NCBI GenBank assembly: GCA_030765045.1
Contig: CM060961.1
Coordinates: 36,779,805 to 36,843,804, forward strand
Direction: 5' to 3'
From: Tenodera sinensis
Taxonomy: Eukaryota > Arthropoda > Insecta > Mantodea > Mantidae
DNA: 64,000 nucleotides
Every line of letters begins with the position of its first letter. The first letter of the stretch is position 1. A program made the translations under genes and the position numbers. A model generated the notes under the pieces. It had not been told where the DNA came from. It made no database searches and saw nothing but the letters and a program-made list of their open reading frames with translations. Of the stretch, positions 23,688 through 34,580 are shown in pieces.

Positions 23688-24022
23688 TTATATGCTGCCT
23701 TTAACATCGAAAGTCATATTGGCGGCTTTGAACCTCTTGGAACAATTCCTCAACAGCAATGACATTCCCTTGCATTATGATGGTTTTGAACCTAAGATTT
23801 CCATTAATTTGTTGTTTTTCCTTTTGCATTAAATTCACCCCATCCCCCCCCCCCCCACCACACACACATCCATCCATCCATACCGCCAATCATACTTCCA
23901 GACTCTAGACAGCATAGGGGATAAATCTAGTGAAAGAGAACTTCCCATCCTCCCAGAGGGGAATCGAACCCGGGACCCCTTACACAGCAGGCAGGTGTTC
24001 TACCGACTGAGCTACGGGGCCA
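23688..24022 (-). mobile_element. SINE-A copy 2
   Basis: The minus-strand head reads GGCCCCGTAGCTCAGTCGGT then AGAACACCTGCC, and CCCGGGTTCGATTCCCC. The A-box-like part is the complement of 23,997-24,014 and the B-box-like part the complement of 23,961-23,974. The body matches copy 1 at 9.97-10.24 kb through CAACAGCAATGACATTCC. It contains a C-run and CACACACATCCATCCATCC not seen in copy 1. The anticodon arm is imperfect, so it is a SINE head and not a functional tRNA. Confidence 0.75.
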
Positions 24023-24059
24023 AGCCTAATCGAGATTCCTTCGATTTTCCTATATTTAG

Positions 24060-25150
24060 ACCTATTTATTCACTTTTGATAAGTCCGATGATTTTCGATA
24101 ATTGAATCTGCAGTATGAAAATCTCCTCAGGCCGTGAAGAACGCAGAAGCGTTCACGAGAAGGCCTATCGTGTGTAATATCTGTGATTAACCCTCCACTA
24201 AGTATCTTATTATCTTTACAGTAAACTTGATTAAATAAGCACGCCACAATGCAGGTAATATTCAGTGCTATAGATGATTCTAGGATAAGGTTTCTTGACT
24301 TCCTTTTTGTCTAAGGATTACATACATTATTTATTTTAAACATATAAAGGTCGATCTCCAGAGCCTCTTGATCTTTCCATTAGGTTTTGGAAGCTTAGAA
24401 TAGAAACCGTCTCATCCTCAATAATACGGTTAAAATATGTCTTATCCTGTCCCCTTGCCAGAGTTGATCTTAAAATCTCCTTTCAAATGTTTCCTTTTAT
24501 CTGTTCTTCTTAGGACCCACGGTACACTGCGATACAGTAAAACTAGTTTGGAAAGTATATAATGTATTCTTATCTTTCATGCACTAGTTATTGATTTCTA
24601 GAATGTGTTCGTGTAAAACCGTTTATATAGTCATAATTTTATAATTTACATTAACTGTTCGTCCATCTTGTTTATTGAGATTTCGTATCATAGATATAAG
24701 TGACTCAGCCGTTCCATAACTCTGTTGTTTATTGCTATTTTGTCTAATATTATACTTAGTTTCGCAGTATTTTTTGCAGGCCATACTCTGTTTTTGATAC
24801 TAGGGCCTGATCATCTGCCAAAGGAATACATTCATTACTTCTAAAGTAAACAGTCTTCGATAAGGTTTTCTTGCATTCCTATTATAATTTCATTTATTGA
24901 TGTAGGAAGGCAAATATATCCTTATCTTAATCCTGGAGTAAATTTTAGGTTAGTATTTCTAAAGGTAAGAACAGTGTAGCGATTTAATAGAATTTATCAA
25001 ATTTTTTGGTATCTCATTACCTGAGAATCTCCAACAATTTGTGTCTAATATATCATAGGTCTTCTCATAATCTAGAAACAGCAGATATAGTGGCAAGTTT
25101 CCTGAAATAATCATTGTTTAATAAGAAATTCTGAATCTACACAGTAGTAG
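24060..25150 (-). pseudogene. Degraded non-LTR reverse transcriptase
   Basis: Translating the minus strand with frameshifts gives, in RT order: FLDYEKTYDILD (motif A, about 25,050-25,085), IPKNLINSIKSLHC, FTPGLRQGYICLPTSINEII (motif B, usual 'GVRQGCxLSPxLFNIYIxEII'), then a (F/L)ADDQ catalytic motif (complement of 24,807-24,818). A poorly preserved C-terminus with RRTDKRKHLKGDF follows. There are many stops, so the element is old. It belongs to the same loose group as the relic at 34.6 kb. SINE-A adjoins its 3' side. Confidence 0.6.
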
Positions 25151-25744
25151 TGCTTTGTGTGTTCTTTTATTTATATTACATAGGGTAAACCACAACGTGA
25201 AAGGAATTTCCTAAAAAGGTCACAAAAATTAAACAAAGTTAACTTCCTGGTAAATATCTGCCCCCATTTTTAACGATTTAAGTATTCATGCATTTGAGAA
25301 AGCAACAAATACTCTAGTATATCAGTCACATTACAAATTTCTCTTGATCCATCTTCATCCACATAAGATTGAAGGCCCTCTGATGTATTGGAAGGTTCAA
25401 TTGCACGTGCAATATATATATGGTCCACCTCTACCAATCCATCGATTTGCATATGCGAGTTGAGGTGATTCCACACATTTACATCAAAGTATCCTCAAGT
25501 TGCCCATTTCAGCAGCTGTGCACTGCTGTTAAGAAAGGTCACTGAAAACTATGCAAGCGACGCAGTATGATGCGCACTAAGGACTCTATGGAGGAATTTA
25601 GCGCATGCGCATGAATGTTATTAAGCTTAGGTTGCTCATCCCAGTACACAGATTGCTAAAGGGTTGCATACCTCCCGTATTAAGATACCAAAAGCAATGT
25701 TAATAAATTGTCACAACCGTTCGTTTCCGGACAGGGGTTCCTCT
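25151..25744. other. No supported gene
   Basis: A 68-codon minus-strand frame (25,270-25,476, acidic, with EVDHIYIARAIEPSNTSE) has no recognisable domain and no splice or promoter context. Noted but not called. Confidence 0.3.
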
Positions 25745-25820
25745 TTGAAAACCGATCAGTTTGCCATCCCGCACAACATAGTAAGCGTTGTCGGTGTTTT
25801 TTTTTTTTTGGGGGGGGACA
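25745..25820 (-). repeat. Copy of unnamed dispersed repeat
   Basis: The complement matches 16,214-16,290 over at least 40 bp (TGTGCGGGATGGCAAACTGA), including a neighbouring A/C-homopolymer stretch that has expanded here to T12 and G8. Class unknown. Confidence 0.55.
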
Positions 25821-26632
25821 TTCTGTATGTGTAAGCTCTAAATATAGGCTAGCGCCTCTAGTGCAGCCGATCAGAATAGAAGGAAAAAAAGCAATCGATA
25901 CTAGAAATACTTGAACGCGTCAGATTAAGGTATGGTGGGGTAATTACGTGCCGAAAAGTGTGTATTTCAATAATCTGACAGTTTGAGCCTGACGAAAGGG
26001 TGCGGGAGGATCACAAACTTACAAACACCTCAGTTCCACATTCTAAAGTGCGGTCCAATTATATTTTATTTTGAAGGAAATAATTCAAGTATATTCGTAA
26101 AAATATAATCTGCCGATTTCCACAAGCCGAAGTAAGACTGGTGATTAAAGTTTAGAGCCTGCATTATGAGACATTTCACATGCCGCACATTTGGATACCC
26201 CTGTTACAGATAAGGCTAGTGGACTGGAAAGGGACTGTTACTTTCCTATCCGCCCACCCGTTGTTTGTAGGCGTCCCTCGGGAGTAGATACTATGGCGAT
26301 GACAGCGCCACCACCAGCGAGGCGTGAAAACGGGCAAATAACGTGCCCTCCGCGCAAACATGCACACTCAAGCTTTTTTCTGAGCACCTGCATGAGAAAG
26401 AATGGTATTTAATTGCTAAACCAGCCCCGTGGAGATTTCTCAGAAAAAGTGTCCCATTGTTATGTAAGTCTTGTGTTTACTTCTGTAAGATATGCGCCTA
26501 TGGCACTAAAGGGACACACAAAGAAATTACAGAAGCCTTTGTCACGTTGCACACACAACAGATTGTCTTTATTTACTCAGAGCACGTAACGCTGCAATAC
26601 AGTCACTATTGCAATACTATTTATGGAAAAAA
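25821..26632. other. No recognisable gene
   Basis: Short frames on both strands at 26,170-26,790 show no domain. Moderately GC-rich at 26,215-26,350. Confidence 0.35.
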
Positions 26633-26635
26633 ACC

Positions 26636-26930
26636 TGATGTGCTGCATTCACATGACTTTTTCTGCTCCCTCTCGTATAAACTATTTTACAAATGTTTAT
26701 GTTTTTACACACGTTTATTGTACAATGGGGCTACTAGAGTACGCCAGGATTTTCTGAAATCCTTTAACTCCGTTTTCATTGCATGACCAGAAAAGAAAGA
26801 AAAAATAACGAATTCCCATTTAACAAAAATATAAGCATTTAATAACTGTAAGGGAACAACACCACAGGAAAAAGTTATTTCACATAAACTCTATGCTTTT
26901 TCAGTATTGAATAATTTAAAACAATACGCG
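26636..26930 (+). repeat. R1 5' part, interrupted by SINE-C
   Basis: CTGATGTGCTGCATTCACAT then GACTTTTTCTGC begin the copy. It continues to the TTATTTCACATAAACTCTAT block, after which a SINE-C body intervenes. R1 resumes at 27,148 with the same block again (AATTTCACATAAATTGTGTG). Confidence 0.65.
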
Positions 26931-26939
26931 GAATAACTC

Positions 26940-27147
26940 TTCTTCTTTAATGGACCGGACAGAGTGAAGACCTGGAAGCGAGTGGTCAGCCCAGCACCAG
27001 GTATGAGAGTGAGGAAGAGGATAATATAAAATGCAGGTGAAATTCATGAATGGAAAGCTGATTATGAAGCAATTGGTGGAATGAGTGATGGGGTAAACCG
27101 GAAAACCAGAGAAAACACGCCTAAACGCCGTTCCTTCCACTGTTCAC
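26940..27147 (-). mobile_element. SINE-C, head-less
   Basis: Contains TGGACCGGACAGAGTGAAGA, GTGGTCAGCCCAGCACCAGG, GGTGGAATGAGTGATGGGG and CGCCTAAACGCCG, matching the SINE-C body at 3.9 kb. The tRNA-like head is absent. It sits inside the R1 copy of 26.6-27.4 kb. Confidence 0.7.
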
Positions 27148-27415
27148 AAGAAAAATAATTTCACATAAATTGTGTGCTTTTGCAAGATCTAAAACTTTTG
27201 TATATATGGTTTTGTCTATCTTATACAAAATGTGTTCACAATGAAGAGGCCTTCAGAAACTATACCCCCCCCCCAAAAAAAAAAAAAAAAAACACACACA
27301 CATACACTTACACAGACCTGTTTCTAAAACTGTTTATTTTGTGGAGTCAGGCAGTCTAGAACATGTAGTTCAAGTGAAATCTCAGTATTGCATTTTTGGG
27401 GGAAATAGTGTAATG
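27148..27415 (+). repeat. R1 continuation, 3' part
   Basis: From AATTTCACATAAATTGTGTG through a C10/A19/CA homopolymer-microsatellite block (27,267-27,305, in the R1 slot) to CTGTTTCTAAAACTG, GTGAAATCTCAG and GGGGGAAATAGTG. The middle 300 bp of the consensus are missing. Confidence 0.65.
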
Positions 27416-27669
27416 AAGTGGTTCAGTGGATGTAAGCAAACGCTCTGATTTTCTCTCTCTGTCTCTCTCACTTTTTCTTTTAGCTTTTCCAAAGAGCTTT
27501 CTATTTCTGGATGTTTCTCTTTTCGTTCTCATTCAGAATTTGTTACTAGTAACTCTCCTGGAATATTCCATTTATGCTCCCAAATTTCTTATCTGTTTAC
27601 ATTCAATTAAACCCTTCTGTTCGCAAAACTAAGTTGGTTAACAGTAGATCTGTAAACTTACGAACATCG
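27416..27669. other. No recognisable feature
   Basis: Short pyrimidine-rich stretch with hydrophobic frames that reflect composition only. Confidence 0.35.
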
Positions 27670-27677
27670 CTCTACAC

Positions 27678-27851
27678 CATGCATGTCAAACATCACTCCC
27701 AGGGTGTGAAGAGAGGGGTCTACCCCTCCTTAACTGCAGTAGCACGCGCTGGTAGAACCGGTTTTCGCTTTGTTTTTCTCGTTTTCCGATTTGAAGGGAG
27801 GGGAAATAGGGGAATATTTTCACACTTGGCGAGTGCTGTTTGACACGCCTG
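27678..27851. mobile_element. hAT-type MITE with 8-bp TSD
   Basis: A 174-bp non-coding element with terminal inverted repeats CATGCATGTCAAACATCACT (left) and the complement of AGTGCTGTTTGACACGCCTG (right). The core GTGTCAAAC is typical of hAT ends. It is flanked by the identical 8-mer CTCTACAC at 27,670-27,677 and 27,852-27,859. An 8-bp duplication plus this terminus is diagnostic of the hAT superfamily. There is no transposase, so it moved in trans. Confidence 0.85.
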
Positions 27852-28018
27852 CTCTACACACTGTAAAGATGCCAGGCTCATACCTTAAGTACTAGGACTG
27901 TCACCGCAGCGCTAGTGTCGCAATTACACGCATGCGCAATCATCTCTCCGCTTTATTATCCACTGACGCCATTCAGTGTTGTGTTTACATTTGTTAGCAA
28001 GCACTGAGGAGCATATTT

Positions 28019-28145
28019 GACTACCTCCTGTCTGCCCACAACCTCATTTTCACATGCCACCCTTCAAAACCCCACATTCTGTCATGAAAGTGGTTAAGCC
28101 CTAAAAAGGCAGTTACACGTAAGACACTCCTCGGGCTGTTCTCAG
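28019..28145 (+). mobile_element. Jockey-type LINE, 3'-UTR-only copy
   Basis: Matches the 3' UTR of the LINE at 58.3-61.2 kb. Shared blocks include AAAGTGGTTAAGCCCTAAAA, GTTACACGTAAGACACTCCT and CTCGGGCTG...CTCAGCCTGCCA (compare 61,078-61,193). The (GTC)n end of the larger copy is not present. This is a severely 5'-truncated insertion of the same or a sister family. Confidence 0.7.
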
Positions 28146-30370
28146 CCTGCCAACAACACAGCGGAAGGGGTTTAAGCTTTTACTGTCACTTCAATTGGAA
28201 CATCCTGTGTTTCGAATTTCCCGTGAAGCATTTTCATTGGCTTGCTTTAACAAGGCATTGTAGATCTCATACCTACAGCGAAGATAAGTAAATGGATAAT
28301 GTTGAACTTCGACATTAAAGGTACAGAACAAATCTAATTTATGTAGAACGTTTCTTACATGCCTGATATCAATATCCAATATCACATTTCGCGTGTGACG
28401 CGGTATTTCCACATCCAATTATCGTATGCCTCAGAATCGAGAACCGCTATCGAACCACTAACTCGATGTGTTAAAACCTAAGTAAATTAAGTGCTTTAAA
28501 AAGGGCAGTTGATGACGCATTGCAGACGAAGTAATGATTGGCCAGCCACCGCAGTGGGAAGTTGTCCTATTAACATCCTATTAACGTCGCATCACACGCC
28601 GAGTGCGGCTTGGTAGATTGCTTTTTGCGCGTTAATGTATATGCGGAGTAAACGGTACACCAGAATTATAAACAGCCTTTATTGTTGGTAAATATTGCTA
28701 CTAATTACCTAAATTATTTCATTAGTGTAATCAAATTATCACGATAACAATTACTCATAACATAATTACGTTGAATTTTGCATAAAAGCTACAACCTTAG
28801 AACTTAGATATGCCATATAAAGGTACTTCTGAAATACAGTAGAAGCCCTTTAGTGCGGTCGGAAATACCGCAGATTCGGTTTCAACGCGAAAATATAACG
28901 TACTTCTATTTATTTCACTATTTTTTATTTTTAAAGTTGAGTTTGAAATTTTCTTCAAAGAGCGGTACTGGAGTATGCATTTCCCTACCCTTAGTGTTAA
29001 CATTGGCCACCGTGACCGCGTTGACCTTGGCTACTGCATTCCTAAGAATTTCCCCACGTAACAAGACGGAACAAAATATTCTGCATGTTAGTTAAGTCAT
29101 AAGTAGCATTAACAAGATGATTCTGTGTATAAAGGAGCAAAATGAATTGAACAATATTCGTCTCCATCTTGCTACAACCAAACAATACGTGGAGAAAACG
29201 TTGCATAGTTAAAACCAAAGCTTAAGGGATTACGCGTGAATGGCTCAAAAATATATATATATATATTTTCCAAATATTACGAATCCAGTGATGTATTACA
29301 ATAGAGGTATTCTTAATATTTAAGCCCATTAAATGAAGATTTAAATATGGCGACTACTGGGTAACCCCCTTTTAAATAACAGTATCAGCAACAATTTGCT
29401 ACAACTTTATAACTACATAAGTTTGCTCAGGAATTAACCAGAAGGTAGAATCAAGAAAAGGAGCTTGAAGAGGAAGAAGAATCAAGAACCATTGCAAGGA
29501 GATTATTCTGCAGGAATGCTTTGCTTTAAATTTTGGCAAGTTAGCCAAAAAACACGTTTACTTTTTTCCAAAGTTTAAATTTTTTGGATTTGGATACACT
29601 TTTCTCAGAAACTGCCTAAGTTAGACGACTGAAATTTTTTGTGACCTTACAAGTCATCTAGTTTAACAAAGTGAGTGGAAGGAGAAGTTTTATCTGTAAT
29701 ATATTAAATTTTTAAAAATTAAAAAGCATGCATTCTAAGTGGAATAATATCTTTCTCTGATACGCAACTTTTTTTCGAGCTTATATTTCTCTGTATAGAA
29801 AATCTACTCTGCCCATATTTTTCATTATTAACTACTTTACGTCTCCTAAAAATTGTAAGATCTGTAAATAAAATTGCGGTAGTTATGTATCCCTAAGAAC
29901 ATGGGTTTTCAAAATGTCCTTTTTAGACCTCACTTAAAATAATAAATTATTTGGTTTTAAACTCAATATTGTGTTCAAACTTTGAAACAGAAAGTACAAT
30001 AACTTATATTAAATAAACTAATCATCTAAACCGTTAAAAAGTGAAATCATATGGTCCCCTTTATGTTCACAAATAGGAGTATTTAGAAAGTACTTTTTGA
30101 AATTGTAAATAAATGCCTGTAAGGTCACCAAAGTTTGATTTATGCTTCCAATCATAGTGGCGTTTGATATTGTAATACTTTATATTTGAAAATTGAAATC
30201 CATATATTAAACAGTAAACTTTCCTGCTTTTTTTAATATACAAAAAATTCTCTCCACCACTCTTCATGAAACAGACAAAGCCACACTCGCCACTGCGTGA
30301 GGCGTGTCTGAACCAAAGGTACAGCAGTGAAAGGAGGTGGTGCCCGGTGCAGTAAGGCAAGAATGCATGT
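28146..30370. other. No recognisable gene; possible pogo-like terminus
   Basis: AT-rich. ACAGTAGAAGCCCTTTAGTG at about 28,837 resembles pogo/Tigger-type ends, but no right-hand partner was found. A short AT microsatellite lies at 29,251-29,269. Frames at 28,191-28,418 and 30,067-30,360 show no domain. Confidence 0.4.
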
Positions 30371-30374
30371 CAGT

Positions 30375-30700
30375 GGAGTGAGCCTTTTGAGCCAATTCTG
30401 CCAATGCTAGAGCATGGAGCTCTGGTTCCAGGTTCAATCCCATCCATGGGGATGCAGATTTGTCCCCGGTATAGGACTAGTACCCACTCAGCAACTTGAG
30501 CAAATTAAGGTGTAGCGATAGGTAGCGGTTACGACCACGAAAGCAACATTTCTGTTGAAGGAAATAGCATCCTTACCGGTCCGATCACCTCTCCTAATCG
30601 AGTAAATGATCACCAATCTCTGACTACGTAAGTTGGCGTGAGGTCGGCAACTTAATTAATAGGTCCAAGCCCCATTTCAGCCATGGTATCATTACCGCAA
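30375..30700 (+). mobile_element. tRNA-headed SINE
   Basis: GCCAATGCTAGAGCATGGAG with GGTTCAATCCC (30,431-30,441) gives A-box- and B-box-like elements in the right order. The body includes TGTCCCCGGTATAGGACTAG and GGTCCGATCACCTCTCCTAA, ending near CCATTTCAGCCATGG. There is no second copy in the window. Confidence 0.5.
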
Positions 30701-30896
30701 CATATTTAATTTTCTAATCAATTAAGAAATCGTTCGTATTCTTTCTGATAACTGGCACAGAACATTGAATAACAATAAAAACGTAAATATTTCATGTAAC
30801 CTAAAATATTATAGCTATATGTATGTTAAAAAGGAAAGTTGTGAGAAAATTATTTGTACACAGAAGCGTGTAGAAGACTATAAAGTAATTAAAAGT

Positions 30897-31110
30897 TTGA
30901 TGCCTTGCAGTCACATGACGTTCTCTACTCTATACATATTATTCTTTCACACACTTATTCGTCTATTACCTCATGTTAAACGAGATAACATTTGCATAAA
31001 TTATGCCGTTTGAGATGGCATTCTCTTTGCATGGAAAACAGATAAAAAAGCAACAACTTCAAATGAACATGCTTCATTTGCTTCTACGAGTATTTCCGAA
31101 CATCGACTTC
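30897..31110 (+). repeat. R1 5' fragment
   Basis: GATGCCTTGCAGTCACATGA, then CGTTCTCTACTC and GAGATAACATTTGCATAAAT match the R1 5' 150 bp. It continues weakly into the CTTCATTTGCTTCTACGAG stretch. Confidence 0.6.
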
Positions 31111-31259
31111 GCGACAGTCTGGATACAATTCCGGGAACTAGTTAAATGTTCGGTTGTCATGGAAATCGCAGCAGGCTAGTCGTTTATATTGATTTAATCT
31201 ATGTCGTAACTAGAATAAATCTGGCTTGAATGCCAAGCAGTTACCAAATTGTTCTTACA

Positions 31260-31665
31260 CCAAAAAGTAACTAGGCCTCGTTGGGTCTCAAGAACGTACA
31301 GAAAAGAAGGCCACTGAAGACGATTCAGCAGACCGGACACCTGTCACATATCACCTGTGCCTCCCAGTATTGCTGTATGGTATAAGACTTGGACATACAC
31401 AACAAAATAGGCCAAGATGACTCAAATATACCGGCGGAAATGGAGGGGCTGCAAGCGCAAGAACATTTAAATGGAGATGGGGAGGATTCAAGGCCAGAAT
31501 GCCTCAAATTAGGTGGGCTTAAGGCACAGAAATGTGAGAGACCTCCTCCAAAAATCACCTTTAACAACAGGAAGGCATTTCTTACGGCTTGTGCGAATAG
31601 CTACCAAATTGATGAGTTAAAACCACAAATTTGGCAAATAAAGCCTTTAAAAGTATTATAAAAAT
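31260..31665 (+). pseudogene. Possible LINE C-terminal remnant
   Basis: One plus frame reads CLPVLLYGI, resembling the 'xxLPxLLYGSExW' segment after the RT thumb of LINEs. It is followed by a charged region (90 codons open at 31,389-31,661) with KWRWGG-like remnants of 'W-W-GHVARM' in another frame. The match is short and needs frameshifts, so this is tentative. Confidence 0.3.
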
Positions 31666-32286
31666 GATTATATCTGCGCCATGCTAAGACAAATGGTACC
31701 GCACACGTGGTACTTAGTTTATTGGCTCTCTGGGTATGTTAAGCAATCTTTGGTGGAACCAATGTGGCTGATGTCGGCTGGCAAGGCTGACTGCTATGTC
31801 GGCGGCGTGAGTAACAGAAAGTCCGTAGTTAATGTAATGCATAAGTTGTTCCTAACACACATAACATAAACACTTTTAAAGAAAAGTAAATTACTCACGC
31901 ATTTAAAGCCAGCAGATGTTGGAAATGCCTCCCTTCGTTGTTCAAGCATTTCTGGCACCTGCTTGAAATTGTGAATTATGCTCGACGGTTCCCTCTGAGA
32001 AATATCAGTAATTTCTTGAAGAGTGTTATTTTTAAGTTACTCTAATGTGCATTTGTTTTGGAAACCTTTTCTTTTATCCCTTCCCCCTCGTTCTCCTGAT
32101 TTAACCCTCTACGACCTTTACCTCAGGACGTCACATTAATACCCACATTAAAAGTTTTCCTACTCCTGTACACACAACTTCAGAATGTAGTTTCCGTATT
32201 TAACTAAATTCTTATTGCATGATCTGAAACAGTTTCTGTTCAAATATTAATCGTGAATAGGAATTTATATACTGTGACACATCACT
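31666..32286. other. No recognisable feature
   Basis: No coding motif or repeat match identified. Confidence 0.35.
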
Positions 32287-32744
32287 CCAGTTACTTTTTT
32301 TGTCACTATTTCCCTTAAAATTCAATCACAAAACTACAGTCCCTTTTTTACTGCTAACACAATCTACCATTTGTCATCTTTCAACTCACAACTCTTCTAA
32401 CCCTAACACACACTTCATTAATATCTTCTTTCTGTCCCAAACGTGCTTCCAACGCTACACTCACATTCATTTAAACACGCTTAACTAACAACAGCCCGTT
32501 CAACTACAAAAAACTGGCTTTTCTCAATACTACATTCGCTTAAATAGTCGAGAATGACGTAGCATGGATTTTTCTCGAAATCCACCTTTTCGTAAAGGAG
32601 CCCAGCAGGTGAACAGTTTCTCGAGCTTTCTGGAAATTGCCGCGCTTGTACTACCACTCTATTGCAGACAGTCGGGGTATTTACAAGGAGTGGTATGAAG
32701 CAGCTTGACCTTGAGCGTCTCTTTGACGGGCGGCCGGCGTCACA
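32287..32744 (-). repeat. R2 repeat with promoter-like block
   Basis: Minus-strand order: GTCAAAGAGACGCTCAAGG near the 5' end, GGATTTCGAGAAAAATCC, TACGTCAT (complement of 32,554-32,561), TATTTAAG (complement of 32,539-32,546, a weakened TATA box), then GATTGTGTTAGCAGTAAAAA and a T-rich 3' part ending AAAAAAAGTAAC. It aligns along its whole length with the copy at 35.9 kb. No open frame. Confidence 0.7.
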
Positions 32745-34015
32745 ATGTTTATATGTGTATTTATTTTTTATGTGAATGTGACAACACAAGGTACAAAAGA
32801 TTTAGATGATTTATTTTTAGGTAGTTTTTCAAATTCGATCTTTCTTTATGTATTTTTTCCTCAGTTGACAAAAAATCTTATATTTGGGTAGATATAGCCA
32901 ATTTGTTTGAAATCATAACTATCCAATCACTGTATACATATCAATGTTTTACACCTAAAGTAAGTCGGTTTACAGGATGTTTCATCCATTAATAAAAAGA
33001 AAGATAAAAGTAGTTTACTGTGGAATAGAAATTCATAACACCAAAATGCATATGAACTATTTCATGTAAATGCTTATTAATCTGAATCTATAATACATGT
33101 AATTTGTACTTTAATTATTTTAATTAATTTTTAACTCAACTTCTAAGTTTTGAATATTTTTAACTCAGTATTTATTATTATGAAATAATAATTTTACAAA
33201 GAACAATTTAACTAGAGGAAAACAGTATACAGAATTTGTTGTACTTGGGGCAGTTTCCTGCACTGCAGCTTTAAAACTTCCCATTCATTATTGAACATGG
33301 TTTGCACACTCTAGTTTTTCAATGGCCACATTATAGCATCTAACACACAAACATTGAACATTGCAGTGGGTACCTTAGGGGGCAAATTTGGTGCACATTT
33401 AAGTGGCATTTAAACCGCCACACCCACTTTAGAAATGTCAAATTCAACAGCCTATAAATAAAAAAATAATAATGATATCACAATAAAATAACTTTTATAT
33501 AATTTACCTATATATTGGTCACCTGGTGCATAATTAAAGAGTCGCAAATGTCATGTTTAATGCAAGTTAATGCCAACTTGATATTTCGACTCCACACGCC
33601 AAAATCAAATTGCTGGTGATCTAGGCAGTGGCATAGAACGAACGTTAATATTTAAATCCCACACACGCTTAATGCTGTGAGAAAATAAAAGTATCCACAT
33701 TTTCAACGGGCAGTGTTACCAACCAGTAGGTACACACAATGTTCGTGGCCCAGTGGAGGGGATATGAACTGACGTCCTGCCTATGGGAAAATAATTGTTG
33801 CGTCATTCTGCATATTGTAATCCAATTATTTCCTCCAATGAAAAAGCAAAACAGCGATGAAAATGAACGACCAAACTGCAATCATTTGTGATGCAGTAAA
33901 TCATTTAATGTGAGCGAAACCAGAAGCAAATCTGGTGAACCTGTACCAGTAGCAGGCACTTTGGTAGCCCTGTAATGTTCGCTTACCCTTGCTTACGTGC
34001 AAAAATTCCACTAAA
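32745..34015. other. No recognisable feature
   Basis: Strongly AT-rich, no coding motif. The interval lies between two same-strand R2 copies but shows no LTR-retrotransposon protein sequence. Confidence 0.4.
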
Positions 34016-34017
34016 CA

Positions 34018-34580
34018 AATTCTGGTGTGTCGCATTCACGTCAGTTTCTCACTCACTCTTCCATAAACCATTCTTACGAAAGCTACTTCTATAAATCCAG
34101 ATACATTTTCAATTACATTTATACATTTCTTTGTGCGATACAGTAAGGCGATAATCATGTGATAGTTTTGAAATTGTATGCTCTCTATGTGACCGCGAAA
34201 AAAAATAGAAAAACGACTTCCCAAGTGAAAAAAGTAAACAAATATTGGAAAGTTCAAATTCCCAGAATATCTCGAAATTGTTAATACCACAAAAAGTGAC
34301 AAATTATGTGCTTTAATGATGCCTACATTCTCTCATTCAGAATGAAAAGGACCAAAAACACATGATATGCATTTCATTTTCTATGCAAATATCTTAAACA
34401 TGTGGTATTTTAATTACAATCAAGCCAGTTCTGAAAAAATCAAGATTAACGAAATACGTATTTTTAATATAAAAAGTAGTTCTGACAATACTCGTGAGAC
34501 ATTCTTAGAACTCGCTGAAATTAAATACCAAGTTTAGTATTTAACAGATTTTTCGTTTTTGAGATATACTATTCAAAGTA
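34018..34580 (+). repeat. R1 repeat, diverged, internally deleted
   Basis: Starts GGTGTGTCGCATTCACGTCA and keeps the CATTCTTACGAAAGC, TAAACATGTGGTATTTTAAT and GATTTTTCGTTTTTGAGATA blocks. It ends exactly where the LINE relic begins, before the microsatellite slot. Confidence 0.65.

Noticed and set aside
23953..24022. A functional tRNA gene
   Set aside because: A and B boxes and acceptor-like ends are present, but the anticodon stem does not pair and the sequence continues into a SINE body shared with 9.97-10.24 kb.
28836..28870. pogo/Tigger-type transposon
   Set aside because: Only one possible terminus (CAGTAGAAGCCCTTTAGTG). No inverted partner or transposase found.
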